Part shown: in pieces, positions 42,359-52,269 of the stretch
Layout of the letters: each line of letters begins with the position of its first letter
Position numbering within the stretch: the stretch's first letter is position 1
Assembly: GCF_002968635.1 (NCBI RefSeq)
Contig: NZ_PVBN01000015.1
Location: 1-64,000 of the forward strand
Direction of reading: 5' to 3'
DNA from: Neorhizobium alkalisoli
GTDB taxonomy: Bacteria > Pseudomonadota > Alphaproteobacteria > Rhizobiales > Rhizobiaceae
DNA: 64,000 nt
Program-made: the position numbers and the translations under genes
Notes under the pieces: model-generated
Databases searched by the model: none
Told to the model about the DNA's origin: nothing
Seen by the model: only the letters and a program-made list of their open reading frames with translations

Positions 42359-42628
42359 CTATTCGAAGTTTGGCACGATGTTCGGAATGTCGGTAATCCC
42401 GAAGCCGAACCAGGTCGAAGCAAGATGATAGGCAGCGTAAAGCGCAGCCGAGATCAGGGTCGTGAGTATCACGACACGGCCGCCACGGAATTTCGTAGGA
42501 GCGCTCTCGACCGTTCCGAGTGTCACCTCGCCGTCTTCCTGCTGGCTGCGATAGCCGAGCGGCAGGACCATGAAGAGCACGGTCCACCAAAGAATGAAAT
42601 AGATGGCCGCGACCGTCAGCAGGGACAT
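42359..42628 (-). CDS. DUF1467 family protein
   Basis: 89 residues with two membrane helices. The DUF1467 pattern is clear: AAIYFILWWTVLFMVLPLG, RSQQEDGEVTLGTVESAP and LTTLISAALYAAYHLAS. Alphaproteobacterial, function unknown; it usually accompanies mce and rnj in rhizobia, as here. Confidence 0.92.
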   Translation of the reverse strand: MSLLTVAAIYFILWWTVLFMVLPLGYRSQQEDGEVTLGTVESAPTKFRGGRVVILTTLISAALYAAYHLASTWFGFGITDIPNIVPNFE

Positions 42629-42788
42629 GATCTCTTTTCCGGGTTGAAGAAACAGGCGGCGTTATAGGACGAAAGCCGCTGAAGCTCAAACGGCGACGTC
42701 GGACGGGATGTCGCAGCCTGCCATCGTGAATCCGGCTCGGCACCGAACGCGCGGAAACCATTGTGTTTTCCGCAGTCTTCGGACTGGT

Positions 42789-43193
42789 TCAGACCTCTTC
42801 GAGCTCGACCAGCGTACCGTTAAAATCCTTGGGATGCAGGAAGATGACCGGTTTTCCGTGGGCGCCGGTTTTCGGGTTGCCGTCACCCAGCACGCGCGCG
42901 CCGCCGGCCTTCAGCCGGTCGCGCGCAGCCAGGATATCCTCCACTTCGTAACAGATGTGGTGCATGCCACCTGCCGGGTTCTTCTCCAGGAAAGCTGCGA
43001 TGGGCGAGCCCGCGCCAAGCGGCTCGAGAAGCTCGACCTTGGTATTTTCAAGCTCCACGAAGACCACCGTGACGCCGTGTTCCGGAAGAGCCTGGGCTTG
43101 GGAGACGCGCGCACCCAAAGCGTCGCGATAGGTCGCGGTGGCAGCGGACAGGTCCGGCACCGCGATGGCTATGTGATTGACGCGTCCGAGCAT
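42789..43193 (-). CDS. mce: Methylmalonyl-CoA epimerase
   Basis: 134 residues, vicinal-oxygen-chelate fold. LGRVNHIAIAVPDLSAATATYRD, the NPAGGMHHICYEVEDI metal-binding region (His and Glu) and IFLHPKDFNGTLVELEE fit this epimerase. It interconverts (S)- and (R)-methylmalonyl-CoA in propionyl-CoA breakdown. It lies 25 bases after the rnj stop on the same strand. Confidence 0.93.
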   Translation of the reverse strand: MLGRVNHIAIAVPDLSAATATYRDALGARVSQAQALPEHGVTVVFVELENTKVELLEPLGAGSPIAAFLEKNPAGGMHHICYEVEDILAARDRLKAGGARVLGDGNPKTGAHGKPVIFLHPKDFNGTLVELEEV

Positions 43194-43218
43194 GACCTCT
43201 TCCTTCCGGTCTCTCCGT

Positions 43219-44886
43219 TCACAGTCGCGTCACGAATACCGTCACGACCGGTTTCTTGCCCCATGTCTCGTTGGCGGCGGCGCGCACCGCCCGGCGGACC
43301 GCCTCGCGCAGCAGGTCGAGATCCTTGCGGCGCGCGCGAGGAATGCTTTCGATGGCCCCGAGCACGGCATCGTAGAGAGCATCCTCCATGTCCTCCCCCT
43401 CGTCATCGAATTCCGGCAAGCCAAACGATACCAGATCGGGATCCGTCAGGAACTCGTAGCGGTTGTCGAGAAGCACATTCACCGCGACATGACCGACATA
43501 GGAGAGCTTGCGCCGATCGCCGATGCCCATTTCTTCAAAATCGCCGATGAGCTTGCCGTCCTTGAATATACGGCCATGCGGTGCCTCGTCGACGACTTCA
43601 GCCGGTCCTGGCGCAAGGCGGAGTATATCGCCATTGCGCACCCGCGGTATGGTCTTGATGCCGGCCGATGCGGCAAGTTCGGCTTGCGCCGTCAGGTGTG
43701 CCGCCTCGCCATGCACGGGCACCAGGATCTGCGGTCGCGTCCATTCGTACATCTTGAGGAGTTCGTTGCGGCGCGGATGACCCGAGACATGCACCAGCGC
43801 GTCTGAATCGGTGACAACCTTGACGCCCTGTTCGATGAGACCGTTCTTGATTTCTATGATGGCCTTTTCGTTGCCCGGAATGGTACGCGAGGAGAAGACC
43901 ACCGTGTCTCCGGCCGACAAAGCGACGTTGCGCATCTCGTCGCGCGCGAGCTTGGCAAGCGCTGCGCGCGGCTCGCCCTGGCTGCCGGTGAGGATCACGA
44001 CGATCTTGTCGCGCGGAATATAGCCGTACTCGTCTTCGGCTATGAATGGCTTCAGGCCTTCCATTATGCCGATGTCGCGGGCGACATCGACGACACGCTT
44101 CAAGGAACTTCCGAGCAGCAGCACCTCCCGGCCTGCGGCTTCAGCGGCCTGCGCGATCGAGCGGATGCGGCCGACATTCGATGAAAAGGTGGTGATTGCG
44201 ACGCGGCCTTCCGCCCCTTCGATCACCTTGCGCAGGCCCTCGGAGACCTCCTCTTCCGAAGGCGACACACCTTCGCGCATCGCATTGGTCGAGTCGCACA
44301 TCAGAGCCAGTACGCCCTCGTCACCAAGTTGGCGGAACCGCTGCTCATCGGTCAGGGGTCCGAGCGTCGGCGCTGCGTCGATTTTCCAGTCGCCGGTATG
44401 TATGACATTGCCGAGCGGCGTGCGGATGACGAGCGACATCGGTTCAGGGATCGAATGATTGACCCCTACCGCTTCGATTTCGAAGGGGCCGATGCTGATG
44501 CGGTCACCCGCATTGAAGATCGTGACCGGAATATCGGCGCGGGAGCCCTCATAGTTTCGCTTCGCTTCCAGCATGCCCGCCGTGAACGGCGAGGCATAGA
44601 CCGGCACGTTGAGACCCGGCCACAGATCGTTCATCGCACCATAGTGGTCCTCGTGGGCATGTGTGATGATCATGGCCTTGAGGTTATTGCGCTGTCCGGC
44701 GAGATAGCGGATGTCGGGGAGAACCAGATCGACACCCGGCAGGTCGAGTCCCGGGAAGGTGACCCCGCAATCGACCATGATCCACTGGCGCTTCTCCGGC
44801 GAACCATAGCCGTAGAGGGCGAGGTTCATGCCGATCTCGCCCACGCCGCCGAGCGGCAGAAACACCAGTTCTTCCTGTTTTGCCAT
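43219..44886 (-). CDS. rnj: Ribonuclease J
   Basis: 555 residues from the ATG at 44886 (AAGAGAG upstream). The metallo-beta-lactamase core is IITHAHEDHYGAMNDL with the H-x-H-x-DH motif, followed by LGNVIHTGDWKID and GSQGEPRAALAKLA (beta-CASP region), VHVSGHPRRNEL and VPVHGEAAHL. RNase J is an endo- and 5'-exoribonuclease in rRNA and mRNA processing. birA is 7 bases upstream on the same strand. Confidence 0.95.
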   Translation of the reverse strand: MAKQEELVFLPLGGVGEIGMNLALYGYGSPEKRQWIMVDCGVTFPGLDLPGVDLVLPDIRYLAGQRNNLKAMIITHAHEDHYGAMNDLWPGLNVPVYASPFTAGMLEAKRNYEGSRADIPVTIFNAGDRISIGPFEIEAVGVNHSIPEPMSLVIRTPLGNVIHTGDWKIDAAPTLGPLTDEQRFRQLGDEGVLALMCDSTNAMREGVSPSEEEVSEGLRKVIEGAEGRVAITTFSSNVGRIRSIAQAAEAAGREVLLLGSSLKRVVDVARDIGIMEGLKPFIAEDEYGYIPRDKIVVILTGSQGEPRAALAKLARDEMRNVALSAGDTVVFSSRTIPGNEKAIIEIKNGLIEQGVKVVTDSDALVHVSGHPRRNELLKMYEWTRPQILVPVHGEAAHLTAQAELAASAGIKTIPRVRNGDILRLAPGPAEVVDEAPHGRIFKDGKLIGDFEEMGIGDRRKLSYVGHVAVNVLLDNRYEFLTDPDLVSFGLPEFDDEGEDMEDALYDAVLGAIESIPRARRKDLDLLREAVRRAVRAAANETWGKKPVVTVFVTRL

Positions 44887-44893
44887 TTCTCTC

Positions 44894-45664
44894 TTATTCC
44901 GTTTTGTCGAAAAATACATCACCCGCAGCAATCGGCAAAATCTTGCCGTGCCCGGTTTCAAGCATCAGAAAACCCTTGTCATCGATACCTGCGAATGTGC
45001 CCACAAGCGAGCGGTCGGACAGGTTTACGGTGATTTTTTCGCCGATGCCGCAGGCGACGGCACGCCAGCGACTGCTGATCTCTGCCATCCCACGCCCCTC
45101 ATCCCAAACCTTCAGAACTTCAGCCATCTCTCTGAAGAGATGTGCAAAAACCTCCTCCGGAGAAGCACCGAATCCATGATCGGCAAGCCGCGTGACACCA
45201 TAGGGCACTTCCTGAGGCATATGGCGGATATTGATGCCGATACCGATGACGAGCGCGCGGCGGCCATCCGGCAACCCCTCGCCTTCCAGAAGAATACCGC
45301 AGGTCTTCTTGCGGCCGATCAGGATATCATTCGGCCATTTGACTTCGATCGGCTCGCGGCCCGGCGGCAACACGGCGCGGATCGCCGCATGGGCGGCGAC
45401 AGCGACGGCCAAAGGCAGCGAGGCCAGACGCTCCGGAGGAGCCGGGTCGATCAACAGCAAGGAGGCGTAGAGGTTACCCGGTTCAGAAGTCCAGGCACGC
45501 CCGCGCCTGCCACGCCCGGCAAGCTGACGGCCGGCGGTGATCCACAACAAACCGAAATCGCCCGCGCGAGCGCGGGCGAGACATTCGCTGTTTGTGGAAC
45601 CGACTTCGCTCAGAGCTTCGTGGCGAAACTCATCAAGGGAAAACCGGTTGCCCCGAGCTGTCAT
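44894..45664 (-). CDS. birA: Biotin-[acetyl-CoA-carboxylase] ligase
   Basis: 256 residues, class I enzyme without the DNA-binding domain. The biotin/ATP site is QLAGRGRRGRAWTS, then KWPNDILIGRKKTCGILLEG and GIGINIRHMP. It attaches biotin to the carboxyl carrier proteins. Starts 2 bases after nuoN stops, so it can be expressed from the nuo transcript, as in related genomes. Confidence 0.95.
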   Translation of the reverse strand: MTARGNRFSLDEFRHEALSEVGSTNSECLARARAGDFGLLWITAGRQLAGRGRRGRAWTSEPGNLYASLLLIDPAPPERLASLPLAVAVAAHAAIRAVLPPGREPIEVKWPNDILIGRKKTCGILLEGEGLPDGRRALVIGIGINIRHMPQEVPYGVTRLADHGFGASPEEVFAHLFREMAEVLKVWDEGRGMAEISSRWRAVACGIGEKITVNLSDRSLVGTFAGIDDKGFLMLETGHGKILPIAAGDVFFDKTE

Positions 45665-45666
45665 CC

Positions 45667-47109
45667 TCAGAAGAAGGACTTGGCTGCTGCATTTGCAGCA
45701 ATGCCGATCGGGCCACCGAAGAGTACGTAGGCCGTGACGAAGAGCCCGGAGAGACCGAAGACCAGGCGCAGTTCTCCGGAAATGCGGGCGAACTCACCCT
45801 GGGCTTCATCGAACCACATCAGCTTGACGATGCGCAGGTAATAGTAGGCACCCACGACCGAAGAAAGCACGCCGATGATCGACAACGCATAGAGCTTGGC
45901 TTCGATCGCTGCCACAAACACGAAATACTTGGCGAAGAAGCCGGCCAGCGGCGGAATACCCGCCATCGAGAACATCAGCGCCGTCAGCACGATCGCCATG
46001 AACGGCTTGGTGGACGAAAGCCCGGCGAGATCATCCACGTTTTCGACATTGCCGCCTTCCTTGCGGCGCATCGCCATGATGCAGGCGAAGGTTCCAAGCG
46101 TCATGACCATATAGATCGTCATGTAGAGCACGACGCCGGAGACGCCGGTTTCGGAACCTGCAGCGAGGCCTACCAGGGCGTAACCCATGTGGCCGATCGA
46201 CGAATAGGCCATCAGCCGCTTGATGTTGCGCTGGCCGATCGCGGCGAAGGAGCCGAGCAGCATCGAGGCGATCGATACGAAGACGATGATCTGGCGCCAG
46301 TCTGTCAGGATCGGCAGGAAGGCCTCCGACACGATGCGGACGAGGATCGCCATCGCGGCGACCTTCGGACCGGCGGCAAAGAAGGCGGTGACCGGGGTCG
46401 GCGCGCCTTCATAAACGTCCGGCGTCCACATGTGGAACGGCACAGCCGAGATCTTGAAGCAAGCACCGGCGAGTATGAAGACCATGCCGAAGATGAGGCC
46501 CATGTGCCGGGGCTCGGAGCTCAGTATCCCGGCAATTTCGTCAAAACCGGTATTGCCGGTGAAGCCGTAGACCAGCGACATGCCGTAGAGCATCATGCCG
46601 GAGGACAGGGCGCCAAGGACGAAGTACTTGAGGCCCGCCTCAGTCGAACGGATGCTGTCGCGGTTAAAGGCGGCGATCACATAGAGCGCCAGCGACATCA
46701 GTTCGAGGCCGAGATAAAGCGCAATAAGGTCATTCGCAGAGATCAGCAGCATCATGCCGAGCGTCGAGAGGACCAGCAGAACCGGAAATTCGAACCGGTC
46801 GAGTTGATCCGACTGGGCGCGGCCGACGGACATGACCATGGCGACGATCGAGCCCATCAGAGCGAGGACCTTCATGAACCGGGCGAACGGATCGAGCATG
46901 AACGCGCCGCCATAGGCTTCGCCCTCGCCGGGCATGAAGATCAGCCAAAGTCCGGCCACCAGAAGCAGCGCCACCGCAAGACCGGTGACCGTTGGCGTCG
47001 ACTTGTCGCCGGAGAAAACGCCGATCATCAGGAGAGCCAGCGCGCCCACGGCCAGAATGATCTCCGGCATTGAGAGCTGCAGGCTTAGGGAGAGTATTTC
47101 AGCGGTCAT
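45667..47109 (-). CDS. nuoN: NADH-quinone oxidoreductase subunit N
   Basis: 480 residues, about 14 membrane helices. Antiporter-like subunit: LYLGLELMSLALYVIAAF, TEAGLKYFVLGALSSGMMLYG (conserved Lys), SVPFHMWTPDVYEGAPTPV and LMAYSSIGHMGYALVG. It translocates protons in the membrane arm of complex I. Last structural gene of the operon. Confidence 0.97.
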   Translation of the reverse strand: MTAEILSLSLQLSMPEIILAVGALALLMIGVFSGDKSTPTVTGLAVALLLVAGLWLIFMPGEGEAYGGAFMLDPFARFMKVLALMGSIVAMVMSVGRAQSDQLDRFEFPVLLVLSTLGMMLLISANDLIALYLGLELMSLALYVIAAFNRDSIRSTEAGLKYFVLGALSSGMMLYGMSLVYGFTGNTGFDEIAGILSSEPRHMGLIFGMVFILAGACFKISAVPFHMWTPDVYEGAPTPVTAFFAAGPKVAAMAILVRIVSEAFLPILTDWRQIIVFVSIASMLLGSFAAIGQRNIKRLMAYSSIGHMGYALVGLAAGSETGVSGVVLYMTIYMVMTLGTFACIMAMRRKEGGNVENVDDLAGLSSTKPFMAIVLTALMFSMAGIPPLAGFFAKYFVFVAAIEAKLYALSIIGVLSSVVGAYYYLRIVKLMWFDEAQGEFARISGELRLVFGLSGLFVTAYVLFGGPIGIAANAAAKSFF

Positions 47110-47127
47110 GTCCTGTCGTGTCCCGTC

Positions 47128-48639
47128 TCAGTGCACATTGAGTGCAAGGTCTTTCGCCGCCTGCAGGGCTGCGGAATAATTGTTCACCAGCTGATCTACC
47201 GAGGCCGCCGTCGCATCGAAGATCGGAGCCGGATAGAAGCCATAGAAGATGGTGAGCGCGACCAGCGGATAGAGAATGACCTTCTCACGCGCCGAAAGGT
47301 CGAGCAGACCTTTGAGGCTTTCCTTCTCCAGCGCGCCGAAGATCACCCGGCGGTAGAGCCAGAGTGCATAGGAGGCCGAGAGAATGACACCCGTGGCAGC
47401 GAAAAGCGCAACCCAGGTATTGACCCGGAAGACGCCGATGATCGTCAGGAATTCCCCGACGAAACCAGAGGTGCCCGGCAAGCCGACATTCGCCATCGTG
47501 AAGACCATGAAGGCGACGGCGTATTTCGGCATGTTGTTGACAAGCCCGCCATAGGCCGCAATTTCGCGGGTGTGGAGGCGATCATAAACGACGCCGACGC
47601 AAAGGAAGAGCGCGCCGGAGACGATGCCGTGCGACAGCATCTGGAAGAGCGCTCCCTGCAGGCCCTGCACGTTGGCCGCAAAGATACCCATCGTGACGTA
47701 GCCCATATGAGCCACGGAGGAATAGGCGATCAGCTTCTTGATGTCGTCCTGCATCATCGCGACCAGCGAGGTGTAGATGATCGCAAGCACCGAGAGTGTG
47801 AAGACGAAGGGCGCGAAATAATCGGACGCCAAGGGGAACATGGCGAGCGAGAAGCGCACGAAACCATAGCCTCCGAGCTTCAGCATGACGCCGGCCAGGA
47901 TGACCGAGCCAGCGGTCGGAGCCTGGACGTGCGCGTCCGGAAGCCAGGTATGGACCGGCCACATCGGCATCTTGACCGAGAAGGCCGCGAAACAGGCGAG
48001 CCAGAGCCAGGTCTGCATGCCGCCCGGGAAGCCGTACTTCAACAGTTCGGTAATGTCGGTCGTGCCGGTCTGCCAATACATGGCCATGACGGCGAGCATC
48101 ATCAGCACCGAACCGGTAAGCGTGTAGAGGAAGAACTTGTAGGATGCGTAGACCCGGTCCTTGCCGCCCCAAACCCCGATGATAACGAACATCGGAATAA
48201 GCGTCGCTTCGAAGAAGACGTAGAAAAGTACGATGTCCAGCGAAACGAAGACGCCGACCATGACCACTTCCAGGAGGAGGAAGGCGATCATGTATTCCTT
48301 CAGGCGCTTGCCCACGGAGTCCCAGCTGGCAAGCACGCAGAAGGGCATCAGGAAGGTTGTGAGGATGACGAACAGCATGGATATGCCGTCGACGCCCAGA
48401 TGATAGGAGATGCCGGTGCCGAGCCAAGCATGCTTCTCGACCATCTGGAAGCCGGGATTGGAATTGTCGAAACCGATCCAGATGAACAACGATACCACGA
48501 AGGTGAAGGTCGTCGTGAACAGGGAGACATTCAGGATGTTGCGGCGACCGTAGGTGCCCTCCTCCCGCGTGAGCAGCAGAAGCAGGACGCCGACCAGCGG
48601 CAGGAAGGTGACCGTCGAGAGAATTGGCCAGTCGGTCAT
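47128..48639 (-). CDS. nuoM: NADH-quinone oxidoreductase subunit M
   Basis: 503 residues, about 14 membrane helices. Identified by VFFEATLIPMFVIIGVWGGK, SVKMPMWPVHTWLPDAHVQAP and LIAYSSVAHMGYVTMG. Proton-translocating membrane-arm subunit. Start overlaps the nuoL stop (TAATG). Confidence 0.97.
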   Translation of the reverse strand: MTDWPILSTVTFLPLVGVLLLLLTREEGTYGRRNILNVSLFTTTFTFVVSLFIWIGFDNSNPGFQMVEKHAWLGTGISYHLGVDGISMLFVILTTFLMPFCVLASWDSVGKRLKEYMIAFLLLEVVMVGVFVSLDIVLFYVFFEATLIPMFVIIGVWGGKDRVYASYKFFLYTLTGSVLMMLAVMAMYWQTGTTDITELLKYGFPGGMQTWLWLACFAAFSVKMPMWPVHTWLPDAHVQAPTAGSVILAGVMLKLGGYGFVRFSLAMFPLASDYFAPFVFTLSVLAIIYTSLVAMMQDDIKKLIAYSSVAHMGYVTMGIFAANVQGLQGALFQMLSHGIVSGALFLCVGVVYDRLHTREIAAYGGLVNNMPKYAVAFMVFTMANVGLPGTSGFVGEFLTIIGVFRVNTWVALFAATGVILSASYALWLYRRVIFGALEKESLKGLLDLSAREKVILYPLVALTIFYGFYPAPIFDATAASVDQLVNNYSAALQAAKDLALNVH

Positions 48640-50639
48640 TAGATTGAGCTCCCGAGCATCATCCAGGTGACGAGGGCGGCGATGCCGATCAGCATCGCGA
48701 ACGCATAGTGATAAAGGTAACCGGACTGCAGCTTGACCACCCGGTTGGTGACGTCGACGACACGGGCGGCAACGCCGTTCGGGCCGTAGGTATCGATGAC
48801 ACCGATGTCACCCTTCTTCCACAGGAACCGGCCAAGCGCCTTGGCGGAACGGACGAAGAGGAAGTCGTAGAGTTCGTCGAAGTACCATTTGTTCAGCAGG
48901 AACTCGTAGAGAACCTTTTGCGACTGCGCCAGACGACGCGGCATCGAAGGCGACTTGATATACATGTACCAGGCCGTCACGAAGCCGAGCGCCATCGCTA
49001 TGAACGGGCTCCACTTCACGAGCCCCGGCACGTGATGGAATTCTTCAAGAATTTCGTTTTCCGGCAGCGTGAACAGGGCGCCTTTCCAGAACTGCGCATA
49101 TTCGTGGCCGAAGAAATGACCTTCGAAGAGAACACCGGCCAGAACGGCACCTATTGCGAGAAGGTAGAGCGGCACGAGCATGACCATCGGCGATTCATGC
49201 ACATGGTGCATCACGTCGGCGGAGGCGCGTGGCTTGCCGAAGAAGGTCAGGAAGGCCAGGCGCCAGGAATAGAAGCTGGTGAAAAGCGCTGCGATCACCA
49301 GGAGCGTGAAAGCGATACCGGATACTGCCGAATGGGAAGCATAGGCGGACTCGATGATCACGTCCTTGGAGAAGAAACCGGCGAAGCCGAACATCGTGCC
49401 GGGGATGCCGACGCCGGTGAGCGCAAGCGTGCCGATCGTCATCATCCAGAAGGTGATCGGGATATGCTTCCTCAAGCCACCCATGTAGCGCATGTCCTGC
49501 TCGCCATCGACGGCATGGATGACCGAGCCGGCACCTAGGAACAGCAGAGCCTTGAAGAACGCGTGCGTGAAGAGGTGGAAGATCGCCGCGCCATAGGCAC
49601 CGACCCCCAACGCCACGAACATATAACCGAGCTGCGAGCAGGTCGAATAGGCGATGACGCGCTTGATGTCGTTCTGCACCAGGCCGACTGTCGCTGCGAA
49701 GAATGCGGTGATCGCCCCGATAAACGTCACGACGGTGAGCGCGTCATGCGACAGTTCGAAGATCGGCGACATACGGGCGACAAGGAAAACCCCGGCCGTG
49801 ACCATGGTTGCGGCATGGATGAGCGCCGACACCGGTGTCGGGCCTTCCATGGCATCCGGCAGCCAGGTGTGCAGCAGGAACTGCGCCGACTTGCCCATGG
49901 CGCCCATGAAGAGCAGCAGGCAGACAACGGTTATCGCGTTGGCCTTGTCGAGCGTCATGCCGAAGATGTTGATGATCGCCTGTCCAGCCTCCGGCGAGCC
50001 TTCGGCCGGCAGGTAGCTGGCGGCTGCAGCAAAGATCGTCTCGAAGCTGATCGAGCCAAATAGGACGAACACACCGGCGATGCCGAGTACGAATCCGAAG
50101 TCGCCGACGCGGTTGACGATGAAGGCTTTCATGGCCGCGGCCGAAGCCGACGGCTTCTTGTACCAGAAGCCGATCAACAGATAGGACGCGAGACCGACGC
50201 CTTCCCAACCGAAGAACATCTGGGCGAGGTTGTCGGCGGTCACCAGCATCAACATGGCGAAGGTGAAGAGCGACAGATAGGCGAAGAAACGCGGCCGATG
50301 CGGATCGTGGTGCATGTAGCCGATCGAATAGATGTGCACCAGCGACGACACGGTATTGACGACGACGAACATGACTGCCGTCAGCGTATCGACGCGGAAA
50401 GCCCATTCGACGTCGATGCCGCCGGACTGGATCCAGCGCATCACTTCGACCTTGATGACCTCATGGCCGTCGCCATGGGCAAGTGCGATATTGAAGAAGA
50501 CGATCCAGGACAGGATTGCCGCGATCACCATGAAGCCGCTGGTGACGTATTCGGACGCCTTGGCACCGATCGAGCGGCCGAACAGGCCGGCGATCAGGAA
50601 GCCGATCAGGGGAAGGAAGACGATTGCCTTGTAGATCAT
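48639..50639 (-). CDS. nuoL: NADH-quinone oxidoreductase subunit L
   Basis: 666 residues with 16-17 membrane helices and the long lateral helix near the C terminus. Identified by LAQMFFGWEGVGLASYLLIGFW, LLHTWLPDAMEGPTPVSALIH and RVIAYSTCSQLGYMFVALG. The outermost proton-pumping subunit of the membrane arm. Confidence 0.98.
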   Translation of the reverse strand: MIYKAIVFLPLIGFLIAGLFGRSIGAKASEYVTSGFMVIAAILSWIVFFNIALAHGDGHEVIKVEVMRWIQSGGIDVEWAFRVDTLTAVMFVVVNTVSSLVHIYSIGYMHHDPHRPRFFAYLSLFTFAMLMLVTADNLAQMFFGWEGVGLASYLLIGFWYKKPSASAAAMKAFIVNRVGDFGFVLGIAGVFVLFGSISFETIFAAAASYLPAEGSPEAGQAIINIFGMTLDKANAITVVCLLLFMGAMGKSAQFLLHTWLPDAMEGPTPVSALIHAATMVTAGVFLVARMSPIFELSHDALTVVTFIGAITAFFAATVGLVQNDIKRVIAYSTCSQLGYMFVALGVGAYGAAIFHLFTHAFFKALLFLGAGSVIHAVDGEQDMRYMGGLRKHIPITFWMMTIGTLALTGVGIPGTMFGFAGFFSKDVIIESAYASHSAVSGIAFTLLVIAALFTSFYSWRLAFLTFFGKPRASADVMHHVHESPMVMLVPLYLLAIGAVLAGVLFEGHFFGHEYAQFWKGALFTLPENEILEEFHHVPGLVKWSPFIAMALGFVTAWYMYIKSPSMPRRLAQSQKVLYEFLLNKWYFDELYDFLFVRSAKALGRFLWKKGDIGVIDTYGPNGVAARVVDVTNRVVKLQSGYLYHYAFAMLIGIAALVTWMMLGSSI

Positions 50640-50646
50640 GACCTGA

Positions 50647-50955
50647 TCAGCCCTTCATCATATTGACGTCTTCGACGGCGATCGAACCACGGTTGCGATA
50701 GAAGACGACGAGAATTGCAAGACCGATGGCCGCTTCCGCAGCAGCAACGGTCAGAATGAACAATGCGAAGACCTGGCCGACGATGTCGTTCAGGAAGGAG
50801 GAGAAGGCCACCATGTTGAGGTTGACCGAAAGCAGGATCAGTTCGACCGACATCAGGATGATGATGACGTTCTTGCGGTTCAGGAAGATGCCGAACACGC
50901 CGAGAATGAACAGGATGGCGCTGACCGTGAGATAATGGGAAAGTCCGATTTCCAT
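50647..50955 (-). CDS. nuoK: NADH-quinone oxidoreductase subunit K
   Basis: 102 residues, three membrane helices. IGLSHYLTVSAILFILGVFG, MSVELILLSVNLNMVAF (conserved Glu) and AAAEAAIGLAILVVFYR are diagnostic. Membrane-arm subunit. Confidence 0.97.
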   Translation of the reverse strand: MEIGLSHYLTVSAILFILGVFGIFLNRKNVIIILMSVELILLSVNLNMVAFSSFLNDIVGQVFALFILTVAAAEAAIGLAILVVFYRNRGSIAVEDVNMMKG

Positions 50956-50975
50956 TTCTTTTTCCTTTTTCCGCC

Positions 50976-51590
50976 TCAGACGCCCTGACCCGGCTTGACC
51001 TTGACCACCTCGACGGCGGTCGCGGGCGTACGGGCCACCTGCTTGGAAATATCCTGGCGCTTGATGTTGGTGCGGTGACGCAGCGTCAGCACGATCGCGC
51101 CGATCATCGCCACCAGCAGAACAAGGCCGGCGATCTGGAAGAAATACACATAATTCGTATAGAGCACGTCGCCGAGGGCGGCAGTGTTGGTGCGCTCCGC
51201 CGGGTTAGGGATCGGCATGGTTATCGACCGAGCCGCATCAGGGGTCAGGACGCTGCCGCCGATGACGACGATCAATTCCGCCGCGACGATCAACCCGATG
51301 AGTATCCCGACCGGCGCGTATTGCAAAACGCCCGAGCGCAGTTCTGCGAAGTCGATATCGAGCATCATGACCACGAAGAGGAAGAGAACCGCGACCGCGC
51401 CGATATAGACGACCAGCAGGATCATCGCCAGGAACTCGGCACCCGTCAGCAGGAAGAGCCCGGCCGCGTTGAAAAAGACGAGGATGAGGAAGAGCACCGA
51501 GTGAACGGGGTTTTTGGCCGAAATGACCATAAACGCCGACGCCACCGCGATGAACGCGAAGAGATAGAAGAAGATAGCCTGCAGACCCAT
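50976..51590 (-). CDS. nuoJ: NADH-quinone oxidoreductase subunit J
   Basis: 204 residues, five membrane helices: FYLFAFIAVASAFMVIS, NPVHSVLFLILVFFNAAGLF, MILLVVYIGAVAVLFLFVVMM, ILIGLIVAAELIVVIGG and IAGLVLLVAMIGAIVLTL. Ends with a basic tail. A gap of 147 bases separates it from nuoI; nothing else is recognised there. Confidence 0.96.
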   Translation of the reverse strand: MGLQAIFFYLFAFIAVASAFMVISAKNPVHSVLFLILVFFNAAGLFLLTGAEFLAMILLVVYIGAVAVLFLFVVMMLDIDFAELRSGVLQYAPVGILIGLIVAAELIVVIGGSVLTPDAARSITMPIPNPAERTNTAALGDVLYTNYVYFFQIAGLVLLVAMIGAIVLTLRHRTNIKRQDISKQVARTPATAVEVVKVKPGQGV

Positions 51591-51737
51591 CGTGGTGCCT
51601 TTTCGTCCCTCACCGGGACCGGAGCGAATGCTCCTTCCCGTCGAAACCCGGTCGCGTCCTACGCACCGGGCACTTTATCCAGAAATCATCGGCGCACTGC
51701 CCGCAAATGCGGCGGCACCGACAGATGCGTCCCGCTC

Positions 51738-52229
51738 TTAGCGATAGGGCGCATCCAGAGCGATATTGCGGGCGATCTCCCGCTCCCAGCGGTCGCCGTT
51801 CTCGAGAAGCCGCGCCTTGTCGAAGTAAAGTTCTTCGCGGGTCTCGGTCGAGAATTCGAAGTTCGGTCCCTCGACGATCGCGTCGACCGGGCATGCCTCC
51901 TGGCAGAAACCGCAATAGATGCACTTCACCATATCGATGTCGTAGCGCACGGTGCGGCGGGTGCCATCGTTGCGGCGCGGACCTGCTTCGATGGTGATGG
52001 CTTGAGCAGGACAGATCGCCTCGCAGAGCTTGCAGGCGATGCAGCGCTCTTCACCGTTCGGATAACGACGAAGCGCGTGCTCGCCGCGGAAGCGTGGCGA
52101 ATAATACATCTTTTCGAACGGGTAGTTGATCGTTGCCTTCTGCTTGAAGAAGTAGCGCATCGATAGGAAGAACGCGCCTACAAACTCCTTGAGGAACAAC
52201 GAATTAATGGCTTGGCCGAGACTTGCCAT
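51738..52229 (-). CDS. nuoI: NADH-quinone oxidoreductase subunit I
   Basis: 163 residues with two 4Fe-4S motifs: CIACKLCEAICPAQAI and CIYCGFCQEACPVDAI. Carries clusters N6a and N6b between the peripheral arm and the quinone site. Confidence 0.98.
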   Translation of the reverse strand: MASLGQAINSLFLKEFVGAFFLSMRYFFKQKATINYPFEKMYYSPRFRGEHALRRYPNGEERCIACKLCEAICPAQAITIEAGPRRNDGTRRTVRYDIDMVKCIYCGFCQEACPVDAIVEGPNFEFSTETREELYFDKARLLENGDRWEREIARNIALDAPYR

Positions 52230-52269
52230 CCTTATTCTCCAATGATGCCGGAAGCCAACATGGCCATGG